A DNA stretch of 47,047 bases from Ilumatobacteraceae bacterium (lineage in GTDB: Bacteria; Actinomycetota; Acidimicrobiia; Acidimicrobiales; Iamiaceae), in contig JAOBWH010000035.1 in assembly GCA_025463265.1 (NCBI GenBank), forward strand, positions 1 through 47,047, in the 5' to 3' direction. The notes beneath the pieces were generated by a model, which was not told the DNA's origin, made no database searches, and saw only the letters and a program-made list of their open reading frames with translations. Positions 15,342 through 23,167 of this stretch are shown here, piece after piece. The position numbers were made by a program, and so were the translations under genes. Position 1 is the stretch's first letter. Each line of letters begins with the position of its first letter.

Positions 15342-17048
15342 ATGGAGCCCATGAGCTCCATCGAAGCGACGCCGTCCGACGAGCTGCGCGCCCTTGCGGA
15401 CCGGTACTGGGAAGCTCGGCTCGAGGCCAGCCCGCTGTTCGCCACCTTCCTCGGCGATCACCGCTACGACGACCGGGTCGATGACCTGTCCGCCCAGGGC
15501 GAAGCGACCCAGCGGGTCACCTGGCTCGGGTTCCTCGCCGAGGCCGAGGCCATCGACCCCGCCTCCCTGGACGAGACCGACCGGGTCACCCGCCAGCTCC
15601 TCGTCGAGGAGATCGGCGATGCCGTGGCGGGGATCGACGCCCGGCTCCTCGAGCTGGCCTCGGACCAGATGCAGGGGATCCACGCCGAGCTGCTGACCAT
15701 GGCGGGCCAGCTCCGCGCCGCCGAGCCGGACCACGCGGCCATGGCGGTCCGACGGCTCCGGGCCATGGGCACCATGCTCGACCAGGCGGCCGACCGCTAC
15801 CGGGCGGGGCTCGCGGCGGGTCGCACGCCGGCACGCACCTGCATCGACCGGTCGATCAACCAGATCGGCGGCTACCTGGACTCGCCCCTCGAGCAGGATC
15901 CCTTCGCCAACCTCGCCGGTCCCGACGGTTGGGAGGGTGAGGCGGCCTGGCGGGCCGAGCTGGCCCAGACGGTCACCGACGAGCTGCGCCCGTCGTTCGC
16001 CCGCTACTGCGCCGTGCTCGCCGATGAGCTGGCGCCCGTGGCCCGATCCGACGAGCAACCCGGTCTGTGCTGGCTGGCCGAGGGCGACGACCTGTACCGC
16101 CAGCTCATCCGCCTCCACACCGGGCTCGACCTGACGCCCGAAGCGCTCCACCAGATCGGCGTGCAGGAGGTCACCGAGGAGCTGCCCGCCCAGTACCGGG
16201 TCCTTGGAAACCGGGCGTTCGGGACCGACGACCTCACCGAGATCTTCGACCGCCTCCTCAACGACCAGGACCTCCGCTACCGGTCCGGCGACGAGATCAT
16301 CGCCGACGCCCGACGCTGCCTCGATGCGGCCTCGGCCGCCATGGGTGACTGGTTCGGCATCGTGCCCCAGGCCCCCTGCGTGCTGACCCCGATCCCCGAC
16401 TACCTCGCCGCCGACGCACCCGCGGCGTACTACACGCCGCCGGCACCCGACGGCAGCCGCCCGGGCGAGTACCACGTGAACCTCCACCAGCCCACGGAGC
16501 GGGGCCGGGCCGAGACGGCGTCGATCGCCTTCCACGAGGCCATCCCGGGCCACCACCTCCAGCTCGCCATCGCCAGCGAGCAGACCGGGCTGCCAGCGTT
16601 CCGCCGGCTGTCGTGGGGCCACACCGCGTTCGTCGAGGGGTGGGCCCTCTACACCGAGCGCCTGGCCGAGGAGATGGGCCTCTACCGGAGCGACATCGAC
16701 CGCCTCGGCATGTTGGCCAGCGATTCGTGGCGGGCCTGCCGGCTCGTCGTCGACACCGGGCTGCACGCCATGGGCTGGAGCCGGCAGCGCGCCATCGACT
16801 TCATGGTGGCCAACGCCCCGGTGAGCCGGGACGAGATCGAGACCGAGGTCGACCGCTACATCGGCATGCCCGGCCAGGCCCTCGCCTACAAGGTGGGCCA
16901 GCGCGAGATCCTCCGGCTGCGGGCGGAGGCCGAGGAGCGGCTGGGCGCCGCGTTCTCCCTGCCCGGCTTCCACGATGTGGTCCTGTCGGCGGCCACGGTG
17001 AGCCTGGCCGTGCTGGCCGAACGGGTCGAAGCCTGGAACGGGGCGTGA
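15342..17048 (+). CDS. DUF885 family metallopeptidase-like protein
   Basis: 568 residues, usual for DUF885. The zinc-binding motif FHEAIPGHHLQ holds HE and GHH in the layout conserved in the family, followed by FVEGWALYTERLAEEMG, where the Glu is the likely third ligand. RSINQIGGYLDSPLEQDPF and AYKVGQREILRLR are other conserved blocks. No signal peptide, so cytoplasmic; a peptidase role is inferred. ATG 15342 and ATG 15351 are both possible and neither has a good ribosome site. The stop overlaps the next GTG start. Confidence 0.88.
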   Translation: MEPMSSIEATPSDELRALADRYWEARLEASPLFATFLGDHRYDDRVDDLSAQGEATQRVTWLGFLAEAEAIDPASLDETDRVTRQLLVEEIGDAVAGIDARLLELASDQMQGIHAELLTMAGQLRAAEPDHAAMAVRRLRAMGTMLDQAADRYRAGLAAGRTPARTCIDRSINQIGGYLDSPLEQDPFANLAGPDGWEGEAAWRAELAQTVTDELRPSFARYCAVLADELAPVARSDEQPGLCWLAEGDDLYRQLIRLHTGLDLTPEALHQIGVQEVTEELPAQYRVLGNRAFGTDDLTEIFDRLLNDQDLRYRSGDEIIADARRCLDAASAAMGDWFGIVPQAPCVLTPIPDYLAADAPAAYYTPPAPDGSRPGEYHVNLHQPTERGRAETASIAFHEAIPGHHLQLAIASEQTGLPAFRRLSWGHTAFVEGWALYTERLAEEMGLYRSDIDRLGMLASDSWRACRLVVDTGLHAMGWSRQRAIDFMVANAPVSRDEIETEVDRYIGMPGQALAYKVGQREILRLRAEAEERLGAAFSLPGFHDVVLSAATVSLAVLAERVEAWNGA

Positions 17049-18010
17049 CGCGGCCGATGGTCCTCTCCGTGATCTCTGCGAAGCGACTCCTCGCGCTCGT
17101 CGCCCCCCTCGTGCTGGCCGCCGGCCTGGCGGGGACCGGCTCCGCTCCTGCGGCCGCCAGCTCGACGGCCCCGGAGTTCCCGCCGGAGCGCCCCACCCGG
17201 GTCCTGGTCCTCGGCGACTCGGTGATCAAGGGGGCCGAGGCCGCAGTCATCTCCGCCCTGCCCGGACGCGAGGTCGTGTTCGACGCCGAAGTCAACCGCA
17301 GCACCGGGACCGGCGCGGACATCGTGGCCGAGCGCGGCGCCGACTGGGATGTGGCCATCGTCCTGCTCGGCCACAACGACGGCGGCTCGCCCGGCGCCTT
17401 CCAACCGGCCGCCCGCAGCATCGTGGACCAGCTCAAGGACGTGCCCTACGTGTCGTGGCTCACGATCCACGAGGTCCGGCCGTACTACCCCGACGTCAAC
17501 CACTACATCGCCAGCCTCCGGGGCGAGTACCCCAACCTCCACCAGGGCGATTGGAACGCCATCGCCGCCGCCAACCCGGGCGGGCTGTCGGGCGACGGCC
17601 TGCACCTCAACGGGGGCGGGGCCAGCCTCATGGCCGGTCTGGTGGCCCAGGAGGTCGGAGCCGGCGAGCAGCAGTGGAACGAAGGCCTCGTGCGCCTGGC
17701 AGCAGCCCTGGCCGCCACCACCACAACGGCGCCGCCCACCACGACCACCACCGCTCCCCCCACCACCACGTCGACGTCGACCTCCACCTCGACGACCACC
17801 AGCACCACCGAGCCCGCCACGACCACCGAGGCGACCACCCCGGCCGGGGAGGCCGATCGGGTCGAGCCCACCGCCGACGACGGCGACCAGATCCTGCTCC
17901 CGGCGCTGGGCGCAGCGACCGCCATCGCCGTCGCGTTCGGCGTGATCCTGGCGCGCCGGCGGCGACGGGGGCGGCGCGACGACCAGCACACGGCCGACAC
18001 CGCCGGCTGA
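17045..18010 (+). CDS. Surface SGNH-fold hydrolase with Thr-rich linker and sorting-like tail
   Basis: 321 residues from a GTG overlapping the DUF885 stop (GTGA); ATG 17057 is an alternative. A signal peptide leads to an SGNH-like domain: VLGDSVIKGAE (Ser59), LLGHNDGG and a late DGLHLNGGG. Residues ~220-265 are a Thr/Pro/Ser wall-spanning linker. The C-terminus reads LPALG, a hydrophobic stretch and RRRRRGRR, the layout of a sortase signal although LPxTG is not exact. It may deacylate or acylate a surface glycan, like the C-terminal SGNH domains of acyltransferases. Substrate unknown. Confidence 0.75.
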   Translation: MTRPMVLSVISAKRLLALVAPLVLAAGLAGTGSAPAAASSTAPEFPPERPTRVLVLGDSVIKGAEAAVISALPGREVVFDAEVNRSTGTGADIVAERGADWDVAIVLLGHNDGGSPGAFQPAARSIVDQLKDVPYVSWLTIHEVRPYYPDVNHYIASLRGEYPNLHQGDWNAIAAANPGGLSGDGLHLNGGGASLMAGLVAQEVGAGEQQWNEGLVRLAAALAATTTTAPPTTTTTAPPTTTSTSTSTSTTTSTTEPATTTEATTPAGEADRVEPTADDGDQILLPALGAATAIAVAFGVILARRRRRGRRDDQHTADTAG

Positions 18011-18019
18011 GCTGGCCGG

Positions 18020-18736
18020 TCAGTCCTCCAGGGGGTGACCCAGCTGGAACGTGGCGGTGAGGCCGGTGCCCCAGGTGCCGAAGTCCGGCGCCTTCGGCAG
18101 GCCGAGCGTCTTGAGCTCGGTGGCGACGATGCCGGTGCCGAGCACGATCTCGACCGAGGTCACGTCGATCACCCCCGAGCCCATGTCCATCGACAGCGGT
18201 GTCTCATGAGGCTCGCCGTCGAGGTAGGAGTAGCTGCCCGTCTCGACGCGCGACGGCGGCCCGTCCTGCACCGGTGCGGCGAAGCTGACCTCCAGCTCGG
18301 TGGCACCGTCGACCGCCATCGCGAAGACGACCCGGTTGCCCTCGTGGCGCACCGAGAGATCCTCGACCGTCTTGGGGAAGCCCATGACCTCGTTGCCGGC
18401 CTTGCAGGTGAAGGCCTGGTCGACGGGCATGCGGTACACGAACGAGCCGAGGACCTCGTCGCCAGCTCCGGCGGGCCGGGCCAGGAACCCCAGGTTGATC
18501 TCGAGGTAGTCGCCCCAGGGATTGTCGTGGTAGTCGCAGAGGGCCAGCACGAACTGGGCCACGCCGTCGACCATCTCGATCACCGAGAAGTCGGTGCCGG
18601 GGAGGAGCCGCTGGGCGGCGGCGGCCGGTACGGAGAAGATCAGGGTCGCGGCGTCGAAGTCGCGGACCTCCATCGGGAAGGAGATCTCGTGCCCGTCGAT
18701 CTCGCCCCACACCCGGGTGCCGGTGGTCTCGCTCAT
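18020..18736 (-). CDS. Acetoacetate decarboxylase-family protein
   Basis: 238 residues from ATG 18736. GFPKTVEDLSV contains the Lys region matching the Schiff-base segment of the family, with FVYRMPVDQAFTCKAGNEVMGFPK upstream and GDYLEINLGFLAR as a second block. Members include true decarboxylases and relatives that act on other beta-keto or aldol substrates, often next to oxidative catabolism genes. An in-frame ATG-like start at 18760 lies inside the hairpin, so 18736 is preferred; AGGAG is about 6 nt upstream. It is divergent from the P450 operon. Confidence 0.8.
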   Translation of the reverse strand: MSETTGTRVWGEIDGHEISFPMEVRDFDAATLIFSVPAAAAQRLLPGTDFSVIEMVDGVAQFVLALCDYHDNPWGDYLEINLGFLARPAGAGDEVLGSFVYRMPVDQAFTCKAGNEVMGFPKTVEDLSVRHEGNRVVFAMAVDGATELEVSFAAPVQDGPPSRVETGSYSYLDGEPHETPLSMDMGSGVIDVTSVEIVLGTGIVATELKTLGLPKAPDFGTWGTGLTATFQLGHPLED

Positions 18737-18737
18737 C

Positions 18738-18761
18738 GGTGCTCCTCGCGTTCGGAGCACC
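18738..18761 (-). promoter_or_regulatory. Inverted repeat covering the ribosome site of the decarboxylase-like gene
   Basis: GGTGCTCC, an 8-nt loop and GGAGCACC form a perfect 8-bp stem. On the minus strand the 3' arm holds the AGGAG ribosome site directly before ATG 18736, so folding would hide it. Confidence 0.5.
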
Positions 18762-18809
18762 AGTGAAGCACCCGGCCGTGGTCGTCGGTCACACGAGCCG
18801 CCCCAACCC

Positions 18810-18831
18810 CTCGATAACGCCTATTATCGAG
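18810..18831. promoter_or_regulatory. Palindromic operator in the divergent P450/decarboxylase promoter region
   Basis: CTCGATAA-N6-TTATCGAG, perfect 8-bp arms. The inner part supplies TATTAT (18822-18827) as a -10 for the plus strand and GATAAT as a -10 for the minus strand, so one bound protein could control both directions. Confidence 0.6.
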
Positions 18832-18897
18832 CGGTGTTCGCATTGCGTCGAGCCGACCGAGCGGGCGAGCCCTCGCCTCCGCCGCCAGGGGAACCAC

Positions 18898-20127
18898 ATG
18901 ACTGATCTGCAGCAGCCGACCCGCGACTGGGCCGTCGACTTCGACCACACCTCCGAGGACTACGCCCAGTCCGCCACCGAGATCTGGGACGACCTCCGCG
19001 GCCGGTGCCCGGTCGCCCACGGCGAGGCGCACGGGGGCGTGTGGATGCCCACCCGCCACGAGGACATCACCGCCATCGCCAACGACACCGAGCACTTCAG
19101 CTCCGAGGGCGTGATCGTCAGCATCTTCAAGCCCGAGGGCCTCGCCCCCATGGGCTACGCCCCGCCCATCACCGCCGACCCGCCCTTCCACATGGACTCC
19201 CGGCGCATCCTGCTCCCCGCCTTCGCGCCCAAGGCCATCGACAAGCTCGAAGCGGCCACCCGCGCCACCTGCCAGGAGCTCCTCGACGAGCTGCTCGCCG
19301 CCGGCACCCCGGTGGTCGACGCTGCGGTCCAGTACTCGCAGAACATCCCGGTGCGGGTCATCGCCCACATGCTCGGCGTGCCCCAGGAGGACGGCGACCG
19401 GTTCCGCCTCTTCATCCACCGGATCATCGAGAAGCCCGGCACCTACAGCGGCACGATCCAGCCCGAGGACACGCTCGTCTACTACATCGAGCAGACGCTG
19501 ATCCGCCGCCGCCAGGAGCCGCCGAAGGACGATCTCATCGGCTACCTGCTCGGGCTCGAGGTCGACGGCGAACCGCTGCCCGACGCTCAGATCTTCGGCA
19601 CCATCGGCCTGCTCATCATCGCCGGCATCGACACCACGTGGTCGGCCATCGGCGCCAGCCTCTGGCACCTGGCCAAGCACCCCGAGGACCGGAAGCGCCT
19701 CGCCGAGGACCCCGCCGTGCTGCCCTTCGCCGTCGAGGAGTTCCTCCGCTTCTACGCCCCGGTGACCATGGCCCGCATCGCAGCCACCGACACCGAGATC
19801 GGCGGCTGTCCCGTGGCCGAGCGGGACTGGGTCCTGCTCCCCTTCCCCGCCGCCAACCGCGACCCCGAGGCGTTCGAGCGGGCCGACGAGTTCATCATCG
19901 ACCGGGAGCGCAACCGCCACGTGGCCTTCGGCCTGGGCGTCCACCGCTGCGCCGGTTCCAACCTGGCCCGCATGGAGCTGACCGTCGCCATCGACGAGTG
20001 GATGAAGCGCATCCCGGACTTCGAGCTGGCGGTCGAGGACCCCGATGCGGTCCGCTGGTCCACCGGCCAGGTGCGCGGCCCCCGCGAGCTGCCGATCCGC
20101 ATCCTGCGCACCACCGAGGCAGGCTGA
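18898..20127 (+). CDS. Cytochrome P450
   Basis: 409 residues. I-helix AGIDTT (residues 242-247), K-helix ExxR in EEFLRFYAP, and the heme loop FGLGVHRCAGSNLAR with Cys351 as thiolate ligand. All key residues are present. This is a class I bacterial P450, fed electrons by the ferredoxin encoded next. The substrate is unknown; divergence from an acetoacetate-decarboxylase relative suggests a catabolic or tailoring pathway. AGGGG about 7 nt upstream supports ATG 18898 over the earlier in-frame ATG at 18739, which lies beyond the promoter palindrome. Confidence 0.95.
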   Translation: MTDLQQPTRDWAVDFDHTSEDYAQSATEIWDDLRGRCPVAHGEAHGGVWMPTRHEDITAIANDTEHFSSEGVIVSIFKPEGLAPMGYAPPITADPPFHMDSRRILLPAFAPKAIDKLEAATRATCQELLDELLAAGTPVVDAAVQYSQNIPVRVIAHMLGVPQEDGDRFRLFIHRIIEKPGTYSGTIQPEDTLVYYIEQTLIRRRQEPPKDDLIGYLLGLEVDGEPLPDAQIFGTIGLLIIAGIDTTWSAIGASLWHLAKHPEDRKRLAEDPAVLPFAVEEFLRFYAPVTMARIAATDTEIGGCPVAERDWVLLPFPAANRDPEAFERADEFIIDRERNRHVAFGLGVHRCAGSNLARMELTVAIDEWMKRIPDFELAVEDPDAVRWSTGQVRGPRELPIRILRTTEAG

Positions 20128-20321
20128 TGCGCATCGTGTTCGACCGCGACAAGTGCCAGGGCCACGGCCGCTGCTACGCCCTGGCCGGCGATCTCTTCGA
20201 CGCCGATGACGAGGGCTACGCCGTCGTCCTGGTGACCGGGGACCTCACCGACGCCCAGACCGCCGCCGCCCAGCTCGCCGCCGACAACTGCCCCGAGTAC
20301 GCCATCTCCCTCGAGGCCTGA
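20127..20321 (+). CDS. Single-cluster ferredoxin, P450 redox partner
   Basis: 64 residues. Cys10, His13, Cys16 and Cys55-Pro56 form the CxxHxxC...CP pattern of actinobacterial [3Fe-4S] ferredoxins that pair with P450s. The start overlaps the P450 stop (TGATG), so the two are coupled. No ferredoxin reductase is encoded nearby and it must come from elsewhere in the genome. Confidence 0.93.
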   Translation: MRIVFDRDKCQGHGRCYALAGDLFDADDEGYAVVLVTGDLTDAQTAAAQLAADNCPEYAISLEA

Positions 20322-20345
20322 CCCGGTCCGGGGCCGCTGCCCTCA

Positions 20346-20371
20346 TCATCCGGCCTCGTCATCCGGCTTCG
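20346..20371. repeat. Tandem 13-bp repeat at the ssuE stop codon
   Basis: TCATCCGGCCTCG is followed directly by TCATCCGGCTTCG, differing at one base. Each copy begins with TCA, which is the TGA stop on the minus strand, so the ssuE stop is backed up by a duplicated one in the 3' end. Confidence 0.5.
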
Positions 20372-20874
20372 AGGGCCTGGGCGAGGGCCCGAGCCTCGGC
20401 CACCGCCGCGTCTGCGGCAGCGCAGACGGCGTCGGAGATCGAACCGTCGTCACCGAGGTCGGCCCTGGTGGCGTAGATGCCCGTGGGTGTGGTCCACCCG
20501 TCGAGGGAGGCGACGAGCGGCCGGAGCCCGTGGTCGATGGCCAGCCGGTGCTCCGCCGAGTAGCCGGTGGCGATCGGGATCACCACGGTGCCCGCCAGCG
20601 CGCCCTGCGGCTGGAGGTCGAAGATGGTCTTGGTGAGCGCGGTGTAGGTCGCCCGGTAGACGGGTGTGGCCACGACGAGGATCGGCGCCGCCGCGACCAG
20701 GACGACGGCGGCGTCGACCGCCGGGTCGGAGCGCAGCGCGAGCAGGGCTGCGGGGTCCAGGTCGGCGAGGTCGAGGACATCGCCGCCCCCCAGCAGCTCC
20801 AGCACGTGGACCGCGAGGGTCCGGCTGCGCGACGGGTGCGACGGGCTGCCGTTGACGGCGAGCGGGAGCGCCAT
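20359..20874 (-). CDS. ssuE: NADPH-dependent FMN reductase (SsuE/MsuE-like)
   Basis: 171 residues from ATG 20874. Flavodoxin-like fold with NGSPSHPSRS at the phosphate loop and ATPVYRATYTALTKTIFDLQP in the middle, followed by VIPIATGYS. These match SsuE/MsuE flavin reductases. It supplies FMNH2 to the sulfonate monooxygenase. The start overlaps the ssuD stop by one base (TGATG), so the two-component system is translationally coupled. Confidence 0.88.
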   Translation of the reverse strand: MALPLAVNGSPSHPSRSRTLAVHVLELLGGGDVLDLADLDPAALLALRSDPAVDAAVVLVAAAPILVVATPVYRATYTALTKTIFDLQPQGALAGTVVIPIATGYSAEHRLAIDHGLRPLVASLDGWTTPTGIYATRADLGDDGSISDAVCAAADAAVAEARALAQALEAG

Positions 20875-22016
20875 CAGTGCGCCGCCGTGAAGGTCGGTTC
20901 CCCCGCCGCAGCGTCGGCGGTGGGCACGGGCAGCCCGGGCTCGGCGGCGACCCCAGCAGCCTGCAGCTTCGGGATGACGCCCTCGCCGAACCAGTACGCC
21001 TCCTCGAGGTGGGGCTGGCCCGACAGGATGACGTGGTCGAAGCCGATCTCGTGGTACTCGGCCAGGCGCTCGGCCACCTCCTCGTGGCTCCCCACGAGCG
21101 CGGTGCCCGCCCCGCCGCGCACCAGGCCGAAGCCGGCCCACAGGTTCGGGGCGATGAGCAGCTTGTTGCGGTCGCCGCCGTGCAGCGCCGTCATGCGGGC
21201 CTGGCCGATGGAGTCGCTGTGGCCCGCGACCATCTCCTGCGAGCGCCGGATGACGTCATCGGGCATGTTCTCGAGCAGGCGCTCGGCCTCGGTCCACGCC
21301 GCCTTCGACGTGTCGCGGGTGATGGTGTGCAGGCGGATGCCGAACTTCACGTCGCGCCCCTCCGCCTCGGCCAGGGCGCGGACCCGGGCCAGCTCGGCCG
21401 CTGCGGCCGCGGGTGGCTCGCCCCACATCAGCCACACGTCGGCGTGGCGGGCGGCGACGCGCACCCCGGCGTCGGACGAGCCGCCGAAGAAGACCGCAGG
21501 CTGCGGGTCCGGAGCCTTGGACACCAGCGCGCCCTCCACCTGGTAGTGCTCGCCGGCGAAGTCGAACGGCTTGCCGGTCCACGCGCCCTTGAGCACGGTC
21601 AGGAACTCGTCGCAACGGTCGTAGCGGCGGTCGTGGTCGAGGTGGTCGCCGAAGCGCTTCTGCTCGACCGAGCTGCCGCCGGTGACCACGTTGAGGAGGA
21701 GTCGGCCGTTGCTCAGCCGCTGGAAGGTGGCGGCCTGCTGGGCGGCGAGCGTCGGGGTGATCAGGCCCGGCCGGAACGCGACGAGGAACCGCAGGCGGGT
21801 CGTCTCCCGGATGAGGGCGGCGGTGGTGAGCCAGGCGTCCTCGCAGAACGTGCCCGTGGGGGTCAACACCGCATCGAAGCCCACCTGCTCGGCGGTCTTG
21901 GCCACCTGCGACAGGTAGTCGAGATCGGGCTCGCGGCGCGAGACGGTCGGGCCGAAGCCGACGACGTCGCGACTGTCGCCGGCGGTGGGCAGGAACCAGT
22001 GGAGGTTGAGCGGCAT
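20874..22016 (-). CDS. ssuD: FMNH2-dependent alkanesulfonate monooxygenase
   Basis: 380 residues, the SsuD length. The enzyme cleaves the C-S bond of alkanesulfonates, releasing sulfite and an aldehyde. LHWFLPTAGDSR, Cys58 in TPTGTFCEDAW, LLNVVTGGSS, the Arg/His segment RLHTITRDTS and SGQPHLEEAYWFGEGV match SsuD. GGAG lies about 8 nt before ATG 22016. It is the first gene of ssuD-ssuE and is divergent from the tauCAB operon, with shared control from the 123-bp gap likely. Confidence 0.94.
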   Translation of the reverse strand: MPLNLHWFLPTAGDSRDVVGFGPTVSRREPDLDYLSQVAKTAEQVGFDAVLTPTGTFCEDAWLTTAALIRETTRLRFLVAFRPGLITPTLAAQQAATFQRLSNGRLLLNVVTGGSSVEQKRFGDHLDHDRRYDRCDEFLTVLKGAWTGKPFDFAGEHYQVEGALVSKAPDPQPAVFFGGSSDAGVRVAARHADVWLMWGEPPAAAAAELARVRALAEAEGRDVKFGIRLHTITRDTSKAAWTEAERLLENMPDDVIRRSQEMVAGHSDSIGQARMTALHGGDRNKLLIAPNLWAGFGLVRGGAGTALVGSHEEVAERLAEYHEIGFDHVILSGQPHLEEAYWFGEGVIPKLQAAGVAAEPGLPVPTADAAAGEPTFTAAH

Positions 22017-22139
22017 CGGGTTGCTCCGTGGTCGAGGTGCGTCAAAACCTAGTAGTTCGCTCGGATTTACACACTTTTGCGCTGAGCAGGTCCGACTCCG
22101 TATTGTCGACCATTCCCGTCATATTTAGCGATTACTCCC
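22017..22139. promoter_or_regulatory. Divergent promoter region ssuD/tauC
   Basis: A 123-bp gap that is distinctly AT-richer than its surroundings (for example 22060-22080 and 22120-22133). It must hold both promoters of the sulfonate genes. No clear -35/-10 pair or palindrome stands out, so no exact site is claimed. Confidence 0.5.
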
Positions 22140-23084
22140 ATGACCTCCCCTGCACCCCTCGCCGACCTCCCCCTCCCGCTCCCCGGCGACGACGATCGTC
22201 GCCGGGTCGCCGCGCGCCGGTCGAAGGCCCTGCAGATCACGGGCGACCAGAGCGGCGACGGCCGCCGGGGCCGGCGGATCGCCCTGCGCCTGCTGTCGCT
22301 GCTCGCGTTCTTCGCGCTGTGGTGGGGCCTCACGAGAGCCGGGATCTGGGACGAGCTGTTCATCCCCCGGCCCGGTGCCGTGTGGGAGCGGTTCCTGGAA
22401 TCGATCCGCACCAAGACCACCACGACCACCACCTCGGCCGGGATGGAGATCGTGATCGAGAAGCGGGGCCTTCGCGACGCGCTGCTCTGGGAGCACTGGT
22501 GGGCCACGGTGCAGCGGATCCTCTGGGGGCTGCTCTGGGCCGTCCTCGTCGGCGTCCCGCTGGGCCTGCTCCTCACCACGGTCAACTGGTTCCGGGTGGT
22601 GTTCGAGCCCTGGATCGACTTCCTCCGCAGCCTGCCGCCCCTCGCCTACTTCTCGCTCCTCATCATCTGGTTCGGCATCGGCGACACCTCCAAGATCTGG
22701 CTGCTGTTCCTGGCCGGCGTCGCCCCGATCACGCTCTCGATCGTGTCGGGAGCCCGGAGCATCCCGCGCGACCGGCTGCTCGCCGCCCAGGCGCTCGGTG
22801 CCTCGCGGCTCCAGACCATCCGCCACCTCGTGCTGCCTTCCGTCCTGCCCGACTTCTTCAACGGGTTCCGCCTCGCGGTCGGGTTCGCCTGGACCACCAT
22901 CGTCGCCGCCGAGACCACGGCCGGCCTCCCCGGCATCGGCGGCCTCGCCTGGGTCTCGAAGAAGACCGGCCAGTCCGACATCGTCATCCTCTGCATCATC
23001 GTCATCGGCGTCACCGCCGTGCTGTTCGACTACGGCATCAAGGTCCTCGAACGCCGGCTGCTCCCGTGGCGAGGACGCGGCTGA
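22140..23084 (+). CDS. tauC: Sulfonate/taurine ABC transporter permease
   Basis: 314 residues with about six membrane segments beginning at residue ~48. The binding-protein-dependent permease (EAA) loop reads AAQALGASRLQTIRHLVLPSVLP. An unusual Thr-rich segment (residues ~90-99) lies in the first external loop. It belongs to the SsuC/TauC family, and the TauA and TauB genes that follow argue for TauC. ATG 22140 has no strong ribosome site, unlike the next gene. Confidence 0.88.
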   Translation: MTSPAPLADLPLPLPGDDDRRRVAARRSKALQITGDQSGDGRRGRRIALRLLSLLAFFALWWGLTRAGIWDELFIPRPGAVWERFLESIRTKTTTTTTSAGMEIVIEKRGLRDALLWEHWWATVQRILWGLLWAVLVGVPLGLLLTTVNWFRVVFEPWIDFLRSLPPLAYFSLLIIWFGIGDTSKIWLLFLAGVAPITLSIVSGARSIPRDRLLAAQALGASRLQTIRHLVLPSVLPDFFNGFRLAVGFAWTTIVAAETTAGLPGIGGLAWVSKKTGQSDIVILCIIVIGVTAVLFDYGIKVLERRLLPWRGRG

Positions 23085-23095
23085 GCGCCCCGATC

Positions 23096-23138
23096 CCGGC
23101 CGCAGATCGCGGCCGGTCCACAACGACGCCACGGCGTC
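23096..23138 (+). promoter_or_regulatory. Two stem-loops between tauC and tauA
   Basis: CCGGCCGC-N5-GCGGCCGG (23096-23116) and GACGCC-N2-GGCGTC (23125-23138). They sit before a strong GGGAGGG ribosome site and may block 3' decay, so that the binding protein is made in excess over the permease. Confidence 0.5.
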
Positions 23139-23167
23139 ACCGAACCCGTTCCCTGGGAGGGAATCTG

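Noticed and set aside
17720-17830. ACC/ACG-rich repeat resembling a microsatellite
   Set aside because: It encodes the Thr/Pro linker of the surface hydrolase in frame; codon repetition explains it.
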